From: Thalassobius sp049116315
GTDB lineage: Bacteria > Pseudomonadota > Alphaproteobacteria > Rhodobacterales > Rhodobacteraceae
DNA length: 64,000 bases
Direction: 5' to 3'
Assembly: GCA_049116315.1 (NCBI GenBank)
Contig: JAGDZD010000021.1
Location: 9,645 to 73,644 of the forward strand
Under the pieces are notes generated by a model, which worked only from the letters and a program-made list of their open reading frames with translations, did no database searches and had not been told where the DNA came from. A program made the position numbers and the translations under genes. Below, one piece after another: positions 1-8,613 of the stretch (position 1 is the first letter of the stretch; each line of letters opens with the position of its first letter).

Positions 1-722
1 TGTTCGGCCATCGAAGCAATCGCCGCACCGGCGTTCCCGTCGTTTGACGAGACAACACCCTGAACGTTGTTGTCCAGTTGGGTCAACGCTTGGTCCATCG
101 AGCGGCGGGCAATGGCAGGGTCCCAACCCGGTGTCCAGTTTTCATACCCCAGCACACGCTCACCAGAGGCAAACAGCGGCTCAAGAACAGACATCTGACC
201 CGCAGCGATAACGCCGGCGTTTGGATCGGTTGGCGAGCCTTTCAGCAGCACCAGCGTGTCACCAGATTCTGTGCGATCGATAACGTGCTGAGCTTGGGCG
301 GCACCGGTTGCGAACATATCGGCCTGAACCCAGAAATCTGTGTTCTCAGACTGCATCATGCGGTCATATGCGATGGCAGGCACACCGGATTCGGCGGCAG
401 AATCTGCAATGATGCCAGCGGCTTCGCCGTCAATTGGGATCACAACCAGAACTTTGGCGCCTCGGGTCAGGGCCTGTTCCGCTTGGCGTTGCTGTGTGGC
501 GGTGTCGTTGTTGGCGTTGAACACTTCAACGGTCACGTCTGGGGCGATTTCCGCCATCTTCTTGGTAAAGAAGAACGCGTCTTGCGCTTCCCAGCGGGCG
601 TTGACGTTTTCAGGCAGCAGCATCACCACCAGATCTTCGGCAGATGCCGCACCAGTAAAACCGGTTCCCAGAGCAAGGCTGGCGACACCAGCGGACAGTA
701 CGGATTTAAGTTTCTTATGCAT
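1..722 (-). CDS. Xylose-type sugar ABC transporter substrate-binding protein (partial, 3' end off window)
   Basis: Periplasmic sugar-binding protein of the XylF branch of the ribose/xylose-binding family; it would deliver a monosaccharide to an ABC importer whose genes lie left of the window. The frame is open from ATG at 722 to the left edge (240 residues visible). Residues 1-28 form a signal peptide (MHKKLKS, hydrophobic core, cleavage after ASA), followed by segments typical of XylF: ARWEAQDAFFF, LVVIPIDGEAAG, AYDRMMQ and SSNDGNAGAA. An AGGA-type ribosome site (GGGAGGAATTTC) precedes the ATG. The gene is cut by the edge, so substrate and operon cannot be judged further; xylose, fucose or galactose are all possible. 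Confidence 0.85.
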   Translation of the reverse strand, partial: MHKKLKSVLSAGVASLALGTGFTGAASAEDLVVMLLPENVNARWEAQDAFFFTKKMAEIAPDVTVEVFNANNDTATQQRQAEQALTRGAKVLVVIPIDGEAAGIIADSAAESGVPAIAYDRMMQSENTDFWVQADMFATGAAQAQHVIDRTESGDTLVLLKGSPTDPNAGVIAAGQMSVLEPLFASGERVLGYENWTPGWDPAIARRSMDQALTQLDNNVQGVVSSNDGNAGAAIASMAE

Positions 723-878
723 GAAATTCCTCCCAGATGTGACGCCAGTCCCGTTCCCTTGCAGCGGATGAACGCTCCAAAGGTTTGGTCTACAGGACCT
801 GTCACATCGTCGATTTTGCGATTAGCGCATCGAGTTGCGTGTGTTAGATTTTGATCGGCAAAGCCGACCGTGGTCACA

Positions 879-913
879 GCCAAACCAGAGGATCTCCTCA
901 CCCTTGGTTTGGC
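879..913. promoter_or_regulatory. Inverted repeat in the leader of the xylose-type gene
   Basis: Arms GCCAAACCA (879-887) and TGGTTTGGC (905-913) are perfect reverse complements around a 17-nt spacer. The element lies about 160 bp upstream of the ATG at 722. It could be an operator half-site pair or an RNA stem in the 5' leader. There is no T-run on either side, so a classical terminator is unlikely. Confidence 0.4.
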
Positions 914-923
914 TGCATCTAAT

Positions 924-940
924 CAAACATAATATGTTTG
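924..940. promoter_or_regulatory. Palindromic operator candidate upstream of the xylose-type gene
   Basis: CAAACATAATATGTTTG is a 17-bp palindrome (8-bp arms CAAACATA/TATGTTTG overlapping at the centre) in the AT-rich intergenic region between the binding-protein gene (start 722) and the end of the sulfatase gene (1005). Its position fits a repressor site for the leftward promoter. The cognate regulator is not in the window. Confidence 0.45.
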
Positions 941-1004
941 CACTGTCTAGTCTTACATATGATGTTTATGCTCGAATTGCTGTTTATACATAAAAACCAA
1001 GAGA

Positions 1005-2531
1005 TTAATGCCAGCCAACGCGCGGCGCGCGGGGAATTTGGTCCGCCTTGCGAGACCGGATCATATCCATGTGCTCTTTGCGAATGGCCCCCGAATCTGG
1101 ATCATCAAACAGATTCACCATCTCATCGGGATCATTGTGCATGTCATATAGCTCACCTGTGTCCGTTCTAAGATCAACCGACATGCGATAGCGCTGGCTG
1201 CGCACGGTCATCAGGTCCATATCCACCGCACTGCGGCGTGCATCCACCTCATATTCAGACAGAGCAAAATCCCGGCTTTCGGTGCCATTGATCAACCCCA
1301 TCCACGAGGTGCCATTGTCCTCTTCGATCTCAAGATCACAGATATCGGCCAAGGTTTTGCGAATATCGACGGTGCAGATCGGATCGTCGATCACCTGTCC
1401 GCCGGCAATGCCCGGGCCAGACACCAGACAGGGCACCCGCAGCAAACCATCATAAAGCATCGGACCTTTGAGCAGCAGCCCGTGATCGCCCAGCCATTCC
1501 CCATGATCCGAAATGAACACAATCACCGTGTTGTCCAGTTCGCCGCGCGCTTCAAGCGCATCAAGAATACGGCCCACCTGTTCATCCACCGCCGAGATCA
1601 TGCCAAAGTAGATCGCCGTCAGCTCGCGCATTGCGGCCTCGCTCATATCGCCGCGATTGCCCCAATCGGTGCCACCTGCGTTGTGCTCTGAGCCTTGCTT
1701 GATCTTGCCGCGGCTCTCCATGAATTTGCCATGCCACCACGGGCGGTTTTCCAGATCAAGTTCTGGGTTCTTAGCAATCGTGACCTCGTCGGGGCCATAC
1801 ATATCGCACCAAGGTTTAGGTGACAGAAACGGGGGATGTGGATCAGGGAAAGACACCCAAGCAAACAGCGGCTTGTCCTGACGCCCTTCGATCATTTCAA
1901 CGCTGCGATCCCCGATCCACGGCGAGGAATGCCATTCCTCATCCAGCGCTGATCGCCATGCCTGATAGTTCTTCACCTCTGGTTTCAGATGCTCCTTGGC
2001 CAAATCCCAGCGCGCCTTGCCCTGCCCGTCTTGGTCCAACCAATTTTCGTAATGCAGGGTTTCAGGGGCCTCGTACCATTTGGTGTGGTGATGTGGGCGC
2101 AACATCATTTGCACCGTCTCAAAGCCAAAGTAGCTGCCTGACCAATCTGCGGGATAGTCTTTGGCGCTGGAATAACACTCGGGGCGACCAGAGGGTTCAA
2201 AGGTCTGTTGGCTGGACAGATGCGCCTTGCCAATGAAATGCGTTTCATAGCCAGCAGAGCCAAACATCCCCGCCAGACCCTGCGCCCCAAAACTATAGTC
2301 CAGATCGCGCCCATTATCGCGCACCCCATGCGAATAGGGCAACTTCCCGGTCAGAATCGACGCCCGCGCCGCCTGACACATTGGATGAGGGGTGATGCAT
2401 TTGGAAAAGCGCACACCGGCGGATCCAATCCGATCAATATTGGGGGTTTTCACACCGCGTCCCTCTGGGCCGATGCAATCACCGCGCTGTTGATCTGTTG
2501 AAATCAAGATGACGTTTGGTTGATTCTTCAT
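1005..2531 (-). CDS. S1-family sulfatase (Cys-type)
   Basis: Predicted type I sulfatase (508 aa) that hydrolyses sulfate esters, probably on an algal sulfated sugar. The N-terminus has the metal-binding TDQQRGD segment. The formylglycine motif is C52-Q-A-A-R56 (C-x-A-x-R). Downstream DPHPPF and ISDHGEWLGDHG segments supply further metal and sulfate ligands. The start at 2531 is chosen over an in-frame upstream codon at 2588 because CTGGAGG sits 7 nt before it and homology begins there. No signal peptide is evident, suggesting cytoplasmic action on an imported sulfated sugar. The gene is divergent from the ABC operon at 2800 and shares its promoter region. Cys52 needs oxidation to formylglycine, for which 49890-50849 encodes the enzyme. 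Confidence 0.9.
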   Translation of the reverse strand: MKNQPNVILISTDQQRGDCIGPEGRGVKTPNIDRIGSAGVRFSKCITPHPMCQAARASILTGKLPYSHGVRDNGRDLDYSFGAQGLAGMFGSAGYETHFIGKAHLSSQQTFEPSGRPECYSSAKDYPADWSGSYFGFETVQMMLRPHHHTKWYEAPETLHYENWLDQDGQGKARWDLAKEHLKPEVKNYQAWRSALDEEWHSSPWIGDRSVEMIEGRQDKPLFAWVSFPDPHPPFLSPKPWCDMYGPDEVTIAKNPELDLENRPWWHGKFMESRGKIKQGSEHNAGGTDWGNRGDMSEAAMRELTAIYFGMISAVDEQVGRILDALEARGELDNTVIVFISDHGEWLGDHGLLLKGPMLYDGLLRVPCLVSGPGIAGGQVIDDPICTVDIRKTLADICDLEIEEDNGTSWMGLINGTESRDFALSEYEVDARRSAVDMDLMTVRSQRYRMSVDLRTDTGELYDMHNDPDEMVNLFDDPDSGAIRKEHMDMIRSRKADQIPRAPRVGWH

Positions 2532-2726
2532 AGGGCCTCCAGGCGCGACACACATGTAATTATGTGCTAAGATTTCGATATCGTACACAGTTTAGCAGGC
2601 GACGCCACGGAATGCAAAATAGCCCTTTTTTGGCGCTAGATCTCAAGAAATAGTTTGTTTTCAATGTAATATAGGGAAGTTTCGGCAAAATTTCGGCGCG
2701 GACATTGGACAAAATTCTGAATAATC

Positions 2727-2753
2727 GTACATTATTTTAAATTTAAGATGTAC
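2727..2753. promoter_or_regulatory. Operator A of the putative GntR regulon
   Basis: A 27-bp inverted repeat with outer arms GTACAT/ATGTAC (TCGTACAT/ATGTACGA when extended one base on each side) and left half GTACATTATTTTA. The same 13-base left half occurs at 10961, and a 12-base version is found in inverse orientation at 60699. It lies between the divergent sulfatase (2531) and ABC operon (2800), 47 bp before the ABC ATG. The GntR protein encoded at 11061-11765 is the likely binder (inference). Confidence 0.6.
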
Positions 2754-2799
2754 GAACGATAAAAATTAGGTATTATCTTTCTCAACAGAGGAGGAAGAA

Positions 2800-4038
2800 A
2801 TGACAGTATCTCGTGTTCTCAAACTTGGCGCTGCCGCCACATTGGGCCTAACCGTAAGTACCGCTGCTTTGGCTGACACAATTGTGTTGGATGTCATCGC
2901 ATGGAAAGGAAACGAAGCGCAGCCCGCTGGGTTCCCCGAATTGATCGCCAAATTCGAAGCGGAAAACCCCGGCATCGAAATTGATCTGACGTTTGTTGCA
3001 CGCAAAGACGTCGACAAATTGATCCCGCCACGCCTGCAAGGGGGCAACCCGCCAGACCTGACCATGGTTGATTCCTCCCTGAACGATCTGTGGGGCGAAG
3101 CAGGCTTTCTGTCCGATCTTGGCCAATCCTCTGATTGGTATGCCAATATGAACCCAACGCTGGCCAATATCCTAAGCTCCGGCGACGAAATCCGCATGAT
3201 GCCTCTTGAGGTGATCGGCATGGGGAACTTTGTGAACATGGGCATCCTGCGGGCGCATGGCATCGAAAACCCACCTCTTACACTGGAAGACACGCTTGCG
3301 GTTTGCGCCGCCCTGCAAGGCACTGACATTAACCCAATGGTCTTTGCGGGTGGTTTCCCGGCGATGCTTTGGGTCGGTGCAAATGGGCTCGATCCCAAAG
3401 GCACCTCGCCGTTGGATTACGGCACGGGCGAGGTCAGCTTTGTCGAAGATCCGGCCTTTAACGCCTCCTTGGATTCGGTGCGCCAGCTGGTGGATGCGGG
3501 CTGTTTTGACCCTGATCTGCAAGCCGGTCTTGATCCATGGTCCACCGCTTTGGAAGAGTTTAAATCCGGCCGGTCTGCAATGTTGCCCCAAGGCGCTTGG
3601 AACATCTCGCAATTTTCGCGGGTCGAAGGTCTCGACTTTGAATTTGCCCCGATGCCATCGATCAACGCCACCGTCGGCATGGCTTTGGATTTGGTTGGAC
3701 CCGGCTGGGCCATCCCCCGCGATTCAGCCCAGCCCGAAGCCGCGCGTAAGGTCATCGACTTTTTCGCCCGCCCTGAAAACCTCGAAGTCTTCTTGACGGC
3801 CGAAGGCGCCTATAGCCCTTACACCGGGGGCACTGACATCATGCCAGAGCTCGCCGCCGCCTATGGTGCTGCGCGGGATGAAAACAGCATGATGCTGTGG
3901 CCGCTGTCGACCTTGGAATGGCCCAAGCCATTGCAAACAGAATGGGAAGACAGCCTGACCGGCTTTTTGCTGAACCTTGATAAAGACAACGAAGCAACCC
4001 TTCAGCGTTGGGATGATACGGTCGAAGATAACCTTTGA
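2800..4038 (+). CDS. Sugar ABC transporter substrate-binding protein
   Basis: Extracellular solute-binding protein of the SBP_bac_1/COG1653 (UgpB/MalE-like) family, 412 aa, periplasmic. Residues 1-26 are a signal peptide (hydrophobic LKLGAAATLGLTV, cleavage after ALA before DTIVLDV). Typical family segments follow: PRLQGGNPPDL near residue 80, FKSGRSAM near 250 and GPGWAIPRDS near 300. A strong GAGGAGG ribosome site precedes the ATG. It is the first gene of a transcription unit with two permeases and an SDR, but no ATPase gene is present. The substrate is probably a sulfated or neutral galactose/fucose-type sugar, judging by the flanking sulfatases. The promoter carries operator A. Confidence 0.9.
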   Translation: MTVSRVLKLGAAATLGLTVSTAALADTIVLDVIAWKGNEAQPAGFPELIAKFEAENPGIEIDLTFVARKDVDKLIPPRLQGGNPPDLTMVDSSLNDLWGEAGFLSDLGQSSDWYANMNPTLANILSSGDEIRMMPLEVIGMGNFVNMGILRAHGIENPPLTLEDTLAVCAALQGTDINPMVFAGGFPAMLWVGANGLDPKGTSPLDYGTGEVSFVEDPAFNASLDSVRQLVDAGCFDPDLQAGLDPWSTALEEFKSGRSAMLPQGAWNISQFSRVEGLDFEFAPMPSINATVGMALDLVGPGWAIPRDSAQPEAARKVIDFFARPENLEVFLTAEGAYSPYTGGTDIMPELAAAYGAARDENSMMLWPLSTLEWPKPLQTEWEDSLTGFLLNLDKDNEATLQRWDDTVEDNL

Positions 4039-4050
4039 TCCTATCCCATT

Positions 4051-4090
4051 GATCTGCGCTCAATTAGCCCTCTCTCTTTGAGCGCAGATC
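4051..4090 (+). promoter_or_regulatory. Intercistronic hairpin after the binding-protein gene
   Basis: Perfect 13-bp arms GATCTGCGCTCAA (4051-4063) and TTGAGCGCAGATC (4078-4090) with a 14-nt loop, placed 12 nt after the binding-protein stop and 29 nt before the permease ATG. There is no T-run. It probably stabilises the upstream mRNA or attenuates, so that more binding protein than permease is made. Confidence 0.75.
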
Positions 4091-4119
4091 ACATGTAATT
4101 CAAAACACAGAGTCAGCCG

Positions 4120-4989
4120 ATGCGCGCCAGAACCTCCCTATATCTCTTTACGATTCCGGCGCTGATGGTGCTGATCGTTTTTTTCGTTTACCCGATCTAC
4201 CTGACCGTTGAGATGAGCTTTACCAGCTTCAAAGGGATCGGAGAGGCCAAGGACGTTGGCTGGCGCAACTATGAACGGATCTTTTCGCGCAGCCGCTACA
4301 CTGACGAAGTTTGGATCACTCTCAAATACACCGTGATCGTGGTGACCGCGTTGAATGTCACCGGCTTGTTCTTTGCCGCGCTGTTGCACCGCATGCCCCT
4401 GATCCGAAACTTCAGCCGCGCGGCCCTCTATACCCCTGCGATGATGTCTTTTGTCGTGATCGGATATGTCTGGCAGTTCCTCTATTCCCCGATCAATGGC
4501 GGCATCAACGTCGCGCTGCGCAACATGGGGCTGGACGGTCTGGCGCTCAATTGGCTAGGCGATCCTGATATCGCGCTTTACGCTGTGGCCTTTACTCAGA
4601 TTTGGATGTTCACCGGCTTTACCTGCGCCATCTATTTAGCGGGCTACGCTGGGCTGAACGGCGAAGTCGAAGAGGCCGCGCATTTGGATGGGGCCTCGTC
4701 TTGGCAAAAGTTCATTCACATTGAGCTGCCGCTGATGCGTCCCAGCATTTCGGTTTCGGTCATTTTGACCACCATCGGCACGCTGAAAACATTTGAGCTG
4801 CCGTTTATTTTGACCAAAGGCGGCCCGGATGGCGCCACCCGGGTTCTGTCGATTGAAATCATCGATAACCTATTTGGTCAGTATAAGTTTGGCTTTGCTT
4901 CGGCGTTGTCGATCATCATGTTGATCCTCGTCCTGGCTGTGGCTTTTGCCCAAAACAAATTCCTGCGCGACCGAGAGGACAACGTATGA
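4120..4989 (+). CDS. Sugar ABC transporter permease (UgpA/MalF type)
   Basis: Inner-membrane permease of 289 aa with six predicted transmembrane segments, the first at residues 7-28. The cytoplasmic EAA loop appears as EEAAHLDGASSWQKF (about residue 188), the contact site for a MalK-type ATPase. It follows the binding-protein gene and overlaps the next permease by four bases (ATGA). Family: BPD_transp_1, UgpA/LacF branch. The operon contains no ATPase, so it presumably borrows one, possibly the MalK/UgpC-like protein at 26364. Confidence 0.92.
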   Translation: MRARTSLYLFTIPALMVLIVFFVYPIYLTVEMSFTSFKGIGEAKDVGWRNYERIFSRSRYTDEVWITLKYTVIVVTALNVTGLFFAALLHRMPLIRNFSRAALYTPAMMSFVVIGYVWQFLYSPINGGINVALRNMGLDGLALNWLGDPDIALYAVAFTQIWMFTGFTCAIYLAGYAGLNGEVEEAAHLDGASSWQKFIHIELPLMRPSISVSVILTTIGTLKTFELPFILTKGGPDGATRVLSIEIIDNLFGQYKFGFASALSIIMLILVLAVAFAQNKFLRDREDNV

Positions 4990-5858
4990 CCATCGCCACC
5001 ACGCAACCCGCGCGTCGCAACTTCGATCGCAACCTGCTGCGCAAACGCGTGCGCTTCATCAGCTCTCATGTTGCGATGTTGATTTTGGTCGCGGTGATGC
5101 TGCTGCCGCTGTTTTACATGGTGATGATGTCGTTCAAAACGGCCACCGAGATTTCCCAAGATCCGCTAGGCCTGCCATCGAGCCTCTATTTGGACAACTA
5201 TATCAACACCCTCTCTTCGATGGGTTATCTGCGGGCGGTGGCCAATTCATTGGGCATCACCCTGTCGGTGATCATCATTGTAGTCTTGTCCGGTGCAATG
5301 GCGGCCTATCCTTTGGCCCGCATTCAAAACCGCACCAGCCGGATCATTGTGATGCTGATGGCGCTTGGCCTTGCGACGCCCAACTTTGTCACCATCACGC
5401 CGATCTATGTCATCTTTCGCGATCTGGGTCTGCTGGACAGCTATCTGGGCATCATTCTGGCGTTCACCTCGCTGAAACTGCCATTGGCGGTGTTCTTTTA
5501 CACCGGTTTTATCGCCGCAATCCCGAAAGAGCTTGAAGAGGCTGCCCGCCTCGAAGGCTGCTCGAACTGGCAGATTTTCTGGTATGTCATTCGTCCGATG
5601 CTTTCGCCGGTGACGGCAACATTGTCCCTGTTTGTGATGTTGGTGGTTTGGAACGATTTCACCTACCCGCTGCTGTTGCTGACCGATAAGGATAAGTTTA
5701 CGGTGATGATCGCGGTCTATCGCTTTGTCGGCAACACCGGGATTGATCCCACAATGCTGTTCCCGGCAGCGGTGCTTGGATCCTTGCCTTTGCTGGTGCT
5801 CTTTGTGATTTTCCAGCGTCAAATTGTATCGGGTGCAACCTCAGGAGCGGTCAAATGA
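4986..5858 (+). CDS. Sugar ABC transporter permease (UgpE/MalG type)
   Basis: Second permease of the heterodimer, 290 aa, with six predicted membrane helices (first at about residues 27-50). The EAA motif is seen as KELEEAARLEGCSNWQIF near residue 190. Its start overlaps the preceding permease stop (ATGA) and its own stop overlaps the SDR start, indicating translational coupling. Function: inner-membrane channel for the sugar bound by the 2800-4038 product. Confidence 0.92.
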   Translation: MTIATTQPARRNFDRNLLRKRVRFISSHVAMLILVAVMLLPLFYMVMMSFKTATEISQDPLGLPSSLYLDNYINTLSSMGYLRAVANSLGITLSVIIIVVLSGAMAAYPLARIQNRTSRIIVMLMALGLATPNFVTITPIYVIFRDLGLLDSYLGIILAFTSLKLPLAVFFYTGFIAAIPKELEEAARLEGCSNWQIFWYVIRPMLSPVTATLSLFVMLVVWNDFTYPLLLLTDKDKFTVMIAVYRFVGNTGIDPTMLFPAAVLGSLPLLVLFVIFQRQIVSGATSGAVK

Positions 5859-6637
5859 CGACGCTGTCCAATAAAGTCATCGTTGTAACTGGCGCAGGTG
5901 CCGGGATTGGTCTGGGCATCTTGCAACAGGTCGTTGCAGCGGGGGCGACGGCGGTTGGGTTTGATCTGAATGCCAAGAGCGCAGACAAAATCACCCAAGC
6001 CGGAGGTCACTTTGTTCAAGTGAATGTGGCCGATCTGGATGCATTCGACGCGGCGCTGCATTCCGTGCGCGACACCCACGGCCAATTGGACGGTTTGGTC
6101 AACAATGCCGGTGTCACCATCAATGTGCCTTTTCTTGAGATGACACGTGAGCAGATGGAAACCATCTGGACCGTCAATCACCGCTCTGTGCTTGCCGGGA
6201 GTCAAATGGCCGCCCGTATCATGGCCGCTGATGGCACCAAGGGCGCCATCGTGCAAATCGGCTCGAACCATGCGCGCTGTACCAACCCCGGTTTCGAAGC
6301 TTATGCCGGATCCAAAGGTGCGATCAGCTCGATGGTGCGCGCCATGGCCTGGAGCCTTGGGCCCCATGGCATCCGCGTGAACGCGCTCTGCCCTGGTCTG
6401 ACAATGACCGAGGTGGTTGTCGACGCCGCCAAGGACCCTGAGAATGCCAAGATGTTCAACTCTTGGCACGCCACAGGTGACGTCAACAGCGTCGCGGACG
6501 TGGGCAATGCCGCTGTGTTCTTGCTATCAGATCACGCGGCATCCATCACTGGCACTGAAATCATCGCCGATCGCGGCATGTCTTCTTTGTTGGGGGTTCG
6601 CGATGCCCGCATTCGCAAAGACGACGCGGACAGCTAG
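5855..6637 (+). CDS. Short-chain dehydrogenase/reductase (sugar dehydrogenase candidate)
   Basis: Classical SDR, 260 aa, NAD(P)-dependent. The dinucleotide-binding motif TGAGAGIG is at residues 11-18, NNAG near 87, a catalytic Ser in the strand ending IGSNHA, and YAGSK as the Y-x-x-x-K pair near 150. It is translationally coupled to the permease (4-nt overlap) and lies in a sulfatase/lactonase locus, so it may oxidise the imported sugar (galactose or L-fucose type) to its lactone. That role is inferred from context; SDR sequence alone does not give the substrate. It ends 3 nt before the convergent aldo/keto reductase gene. Confidence 0.85.
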   Translation: MTTLSNKVIVVTGAGAGIGLGILQQVVAAGATAVGFDLNAKSADKITQAGGHFVQVNVADLDAFDAALHSVRDTHGQLDGLVNNAGVTINVPFLEMTREQMETIWTVNHRSVLAGSQMAARIMAADGTKGAIVQIGSNHARCTNPGFEAYAGSKGAISSMVRAMAWSLGPHGIRVNALCPGLTMTEVVVDAAKDPENAKMFNSWHATGDVNSVADVGNAAVFLLSDHAASITGTEIIADRGMSSLLGVRDARIRKDDADS

Positions 6638-6640
6638 ACC

Positions 6641-7645
6641 CTATTTCACCCCAATCTGCGCCAAATCGGTCCAGACTCCTTCGGGAATCTGGGCGGTTAC
6701 AGCTGTGGCGCAATCTTCGACCTCTTGCACCGTGCGCATGCCCGGCACCACACAGGCAATGGCCGGGTGACGCAGCGCAAATTGCAATGCCACCGCACTC
6801 ATCTTGACCGAATAGCCGTGACAAATTTCTTGGATCTGCGCCAGTTTGGCAAGGATTTCAGCACTTGGCGGGCGATACATATACAGCGCTTTTTCCGGTT
6901 CGGGCGCGACCAACAGACCGGATGCAAACGGGCTGCCCAACAAGATTGACCGCCCTCTTTCGCTACAATCTTGTAGAAAACCGGCCCCCGCGGCCTGATC
7001 CAACAGATGGTAATTGCCCGCCATCATAAAGCAGTCGAAATCTCCTTCGCGGCTGAACCTCTGGCACATTTCAAGCGAGTTGTTGCCCACTCCAATTGCC
7101 TTGATCGTGCCCTCGGCGCGCAATTGTTCCAGCGCGAAATAGCCATCCAACATGCATTCCCGAAACATCAGCTCCAGATCCGCTGGCGCGTGGTTTGCAG
7201 GGTCAATGTTGTGGATATGCAAAATGTCCAACGCTGGCAGACCCAAACGCTGTAGGCTGTCTTCGACAGAGCGCATAATGCCGTCATAGGTGTAGTTGTT
7301 GATCAAGGAAAACGGCAAAGGGTTTTCAAAGATCCCCGCGCTTTGATCCGCGCTTAGCTGTCCTTCCGGTTCTGGTTTCAACAAACGCCCCACCTTGGTG
7401 GACACGCGGATATCGCGCCCCGCAACTTGGCGCAGCGCCGCCCCCAGCCGGTGTTCCGCCAGACCATGGCCATACAGCGGCGCGACGTCGAAATACCCCA
7501 CGCCCAATTCAACCGCGCGGGTCACCGCTGCCGCAGCCTCGGCGTCGCTCAACGCGGTTGGATAGTTGCCCAATGGCACACATCCAAACGCCAGTTCGGT
7601 CACATACAATTCAGTTTGTCCCACGCGGGCCAGAGGCAAAGTCAT
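6641..7645 (-). CDS. Aldo/keto reductase, aldose (L-fucose/D-galactose) 1-dehydrogenase-like
   Basis: AKR-family TIM-barrel oxidoreductase, 334 aa, resembling D-threo-aldose (L-fucose) 1-dehydrogenases, which oxidise the sugar C1 to a lactone. The catalytic tetrad is visible as D53 and Y58 (FDVAPLYG), K84 (STKVG) and a histidine in ILHIH (143-145). It is the last gene of the leftward operon SMP-30 lactonase, sulfatase, lactonase, AKR and overlaps the upstream gene by 4 nt. Next to two lactonases, it fits the first oxidative step for a desulfated deoxyhexose or galactose. Confidence 0.85.
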   Translation of the reverse strand: MTLPLARVGQTELYVTELAFGCVPLGNYPTALSDAEAAAAVTRAVELGVGYFDVAPLYGHGLAEHRLGAALRQVAGRDIRVSTKVGRLLKPEPEGQLSADQSAGIFENPLPFSLINNYTYDGIMRSVEDSLQRLGLPALDILHIHNIDPANHAPADLELMFRECMLDGYFALEQLRAEGTIKAIGVGNNSLEMCQRFSREGDFDCFMMAGNYHLLDQAAGAGFLQDCSERGRSILLGSPFASGLLVAPEPEKALYMYRPPSAEILAKLAQIQEICHGYSVKMSAVALQFALRHPAIACVVPGMRTVQEVEDCATAVTAQIPEGVWTDLAQIGVK

Positions 7646-8613
7646 TGAGCTACTCCGTTGTGCTCAAGCCGGTACAGGCGCTGAGCGGTATCATGAAAAA
7701 TGGCGCGCAGTCTGTCGGCCCCCAGACCAGATCCGGGTCCAGACCCCTGCGTGCAAAACGGCGCGGCATAGCCTGCGACCAAATCGGGGTAGGATGAAAA
7801 CAGGCTATCCACCGGAAAGTTGCTGCCAAAACAGAGCCTATCTTGGCCAAAAATGTCGAAGACCTGCATCACCCGCTCGGCCATGCTTTGTGCGGTCCAC
7901 TGCCAATCCGCCATGGCAAGCCCCGAGAGTTTCACCGCCACATTTGGACATTGCGCCAAGGCCGTCAGCCCCGCACGCCACAGGGCCAAACCAGCTGGAC
8001 TTTGATCCAAAGGCAGGCCGGCATGGGTCAACAGGATCGTCAACTGTGGCACCCGGCGGGCCAGCTCTGCCGCCGCCGGCATCATGTCGGGTGTGGCTTG
8101 CAAATCAAAACTCAGACCCTGTGCCGCCACCGTTTCAAGGCCCCGCAGGAACCTCTGATCTTGCAACAACGCCACCCCCGAAGGAGCTTTGGCGCGCCGT
8201 GTCATCATCCGCACACCGCGACAGCCACCCGCCGCACAATGGGCCGCCAAAACCCGCGCCAAATCTGGCGCCAACACATCGGCGTGCCCGACGCAGGCGC
8301 TGGGGGGGTGATCCAAACTGGCCAGCCAACGGGTTTCCCCGGCGGGATCTTCGCCAGCGCGCCAATGGGCTTCGACATGGACCGACCCCACAACATTGAC
8401 GCCTTGCCACGCCGCCTGAAAATCGTCACGCAGATAGGTCCGGCAAATCGCGTCATAATTGCCAAAATGGGTTGGCACCCGATGCGATTGCAGCCAGGGG
8501 TACTGGTTGTGATCCAGATCCCAATAGTGGTGATGCGCGTCGATGATCGGGCCGATGGCCGCCAAAATCTCTGCTCTATGCGCGGGATCAAAACGGGGCC
8601 GCAGCGCCGTCAA
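7642..8613 (-). CDS. Amidohydrolase-family sugar lactonase (L-fuconolactonase-like)
   Basis: COG3618 amidohydrolase, 323 aa, a cytoplasmic TIM-barrel metal hydrolase. The N-terminal D25-A-H-H-H-Y-W motif matches the D-x-H-x-H-x-W metal/active-site signature of L-fucono-1,5-lactonases and related lactonases. Later conserved segments are ILLTHAGLP near 220 and CFGSNFPVD near 280. It is translationally coupled on both sides (4-nt overlaps with the sulfatase and AKR). Predicted role: open the lactone made by the AKR to the aldonate. A 2-pyrone-4,6-dicarboxylate-lactonase-like activity is a less likely alternative. Confidence 0.85.
   Translation of the reverse strand: MTALRPRFDPAHRAEILAAIGPIIDAHHHYWDLDHNQYPWLQSHRVPTHFGNYDAICRTYLRDDFQAAWQGVNVVGSVHVEAHWRAGEDPAGETRWLASLDHPPSACVGHADVLAPDLARVLAAHCAAGGCRGVRMMTRRAKAPSGVALLQDQRFLRGLETVAAQGLSFDLQATPDMMPAAAELARRVPQLTILLTHAGLPLDQSPAGLALWRAGLTALAQCPNVAVKLSGLAMADWQWTAQSMAERVMQVFDIFGQDRLCFGSNFPVDSLFSSYPDLVAGYAAPFCTQGSGPGSGLGADRLRAIFHDTAQRLYRLEHNGVAQ

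Noticed and set aside
78..854. Rightward 258-codon open frame
   Set aside because: It lies antisense to the xylose-type binding-protein gene, whose signal peptide, ribosome site and family motifs are clear; the rightward product has no recognisable domain.
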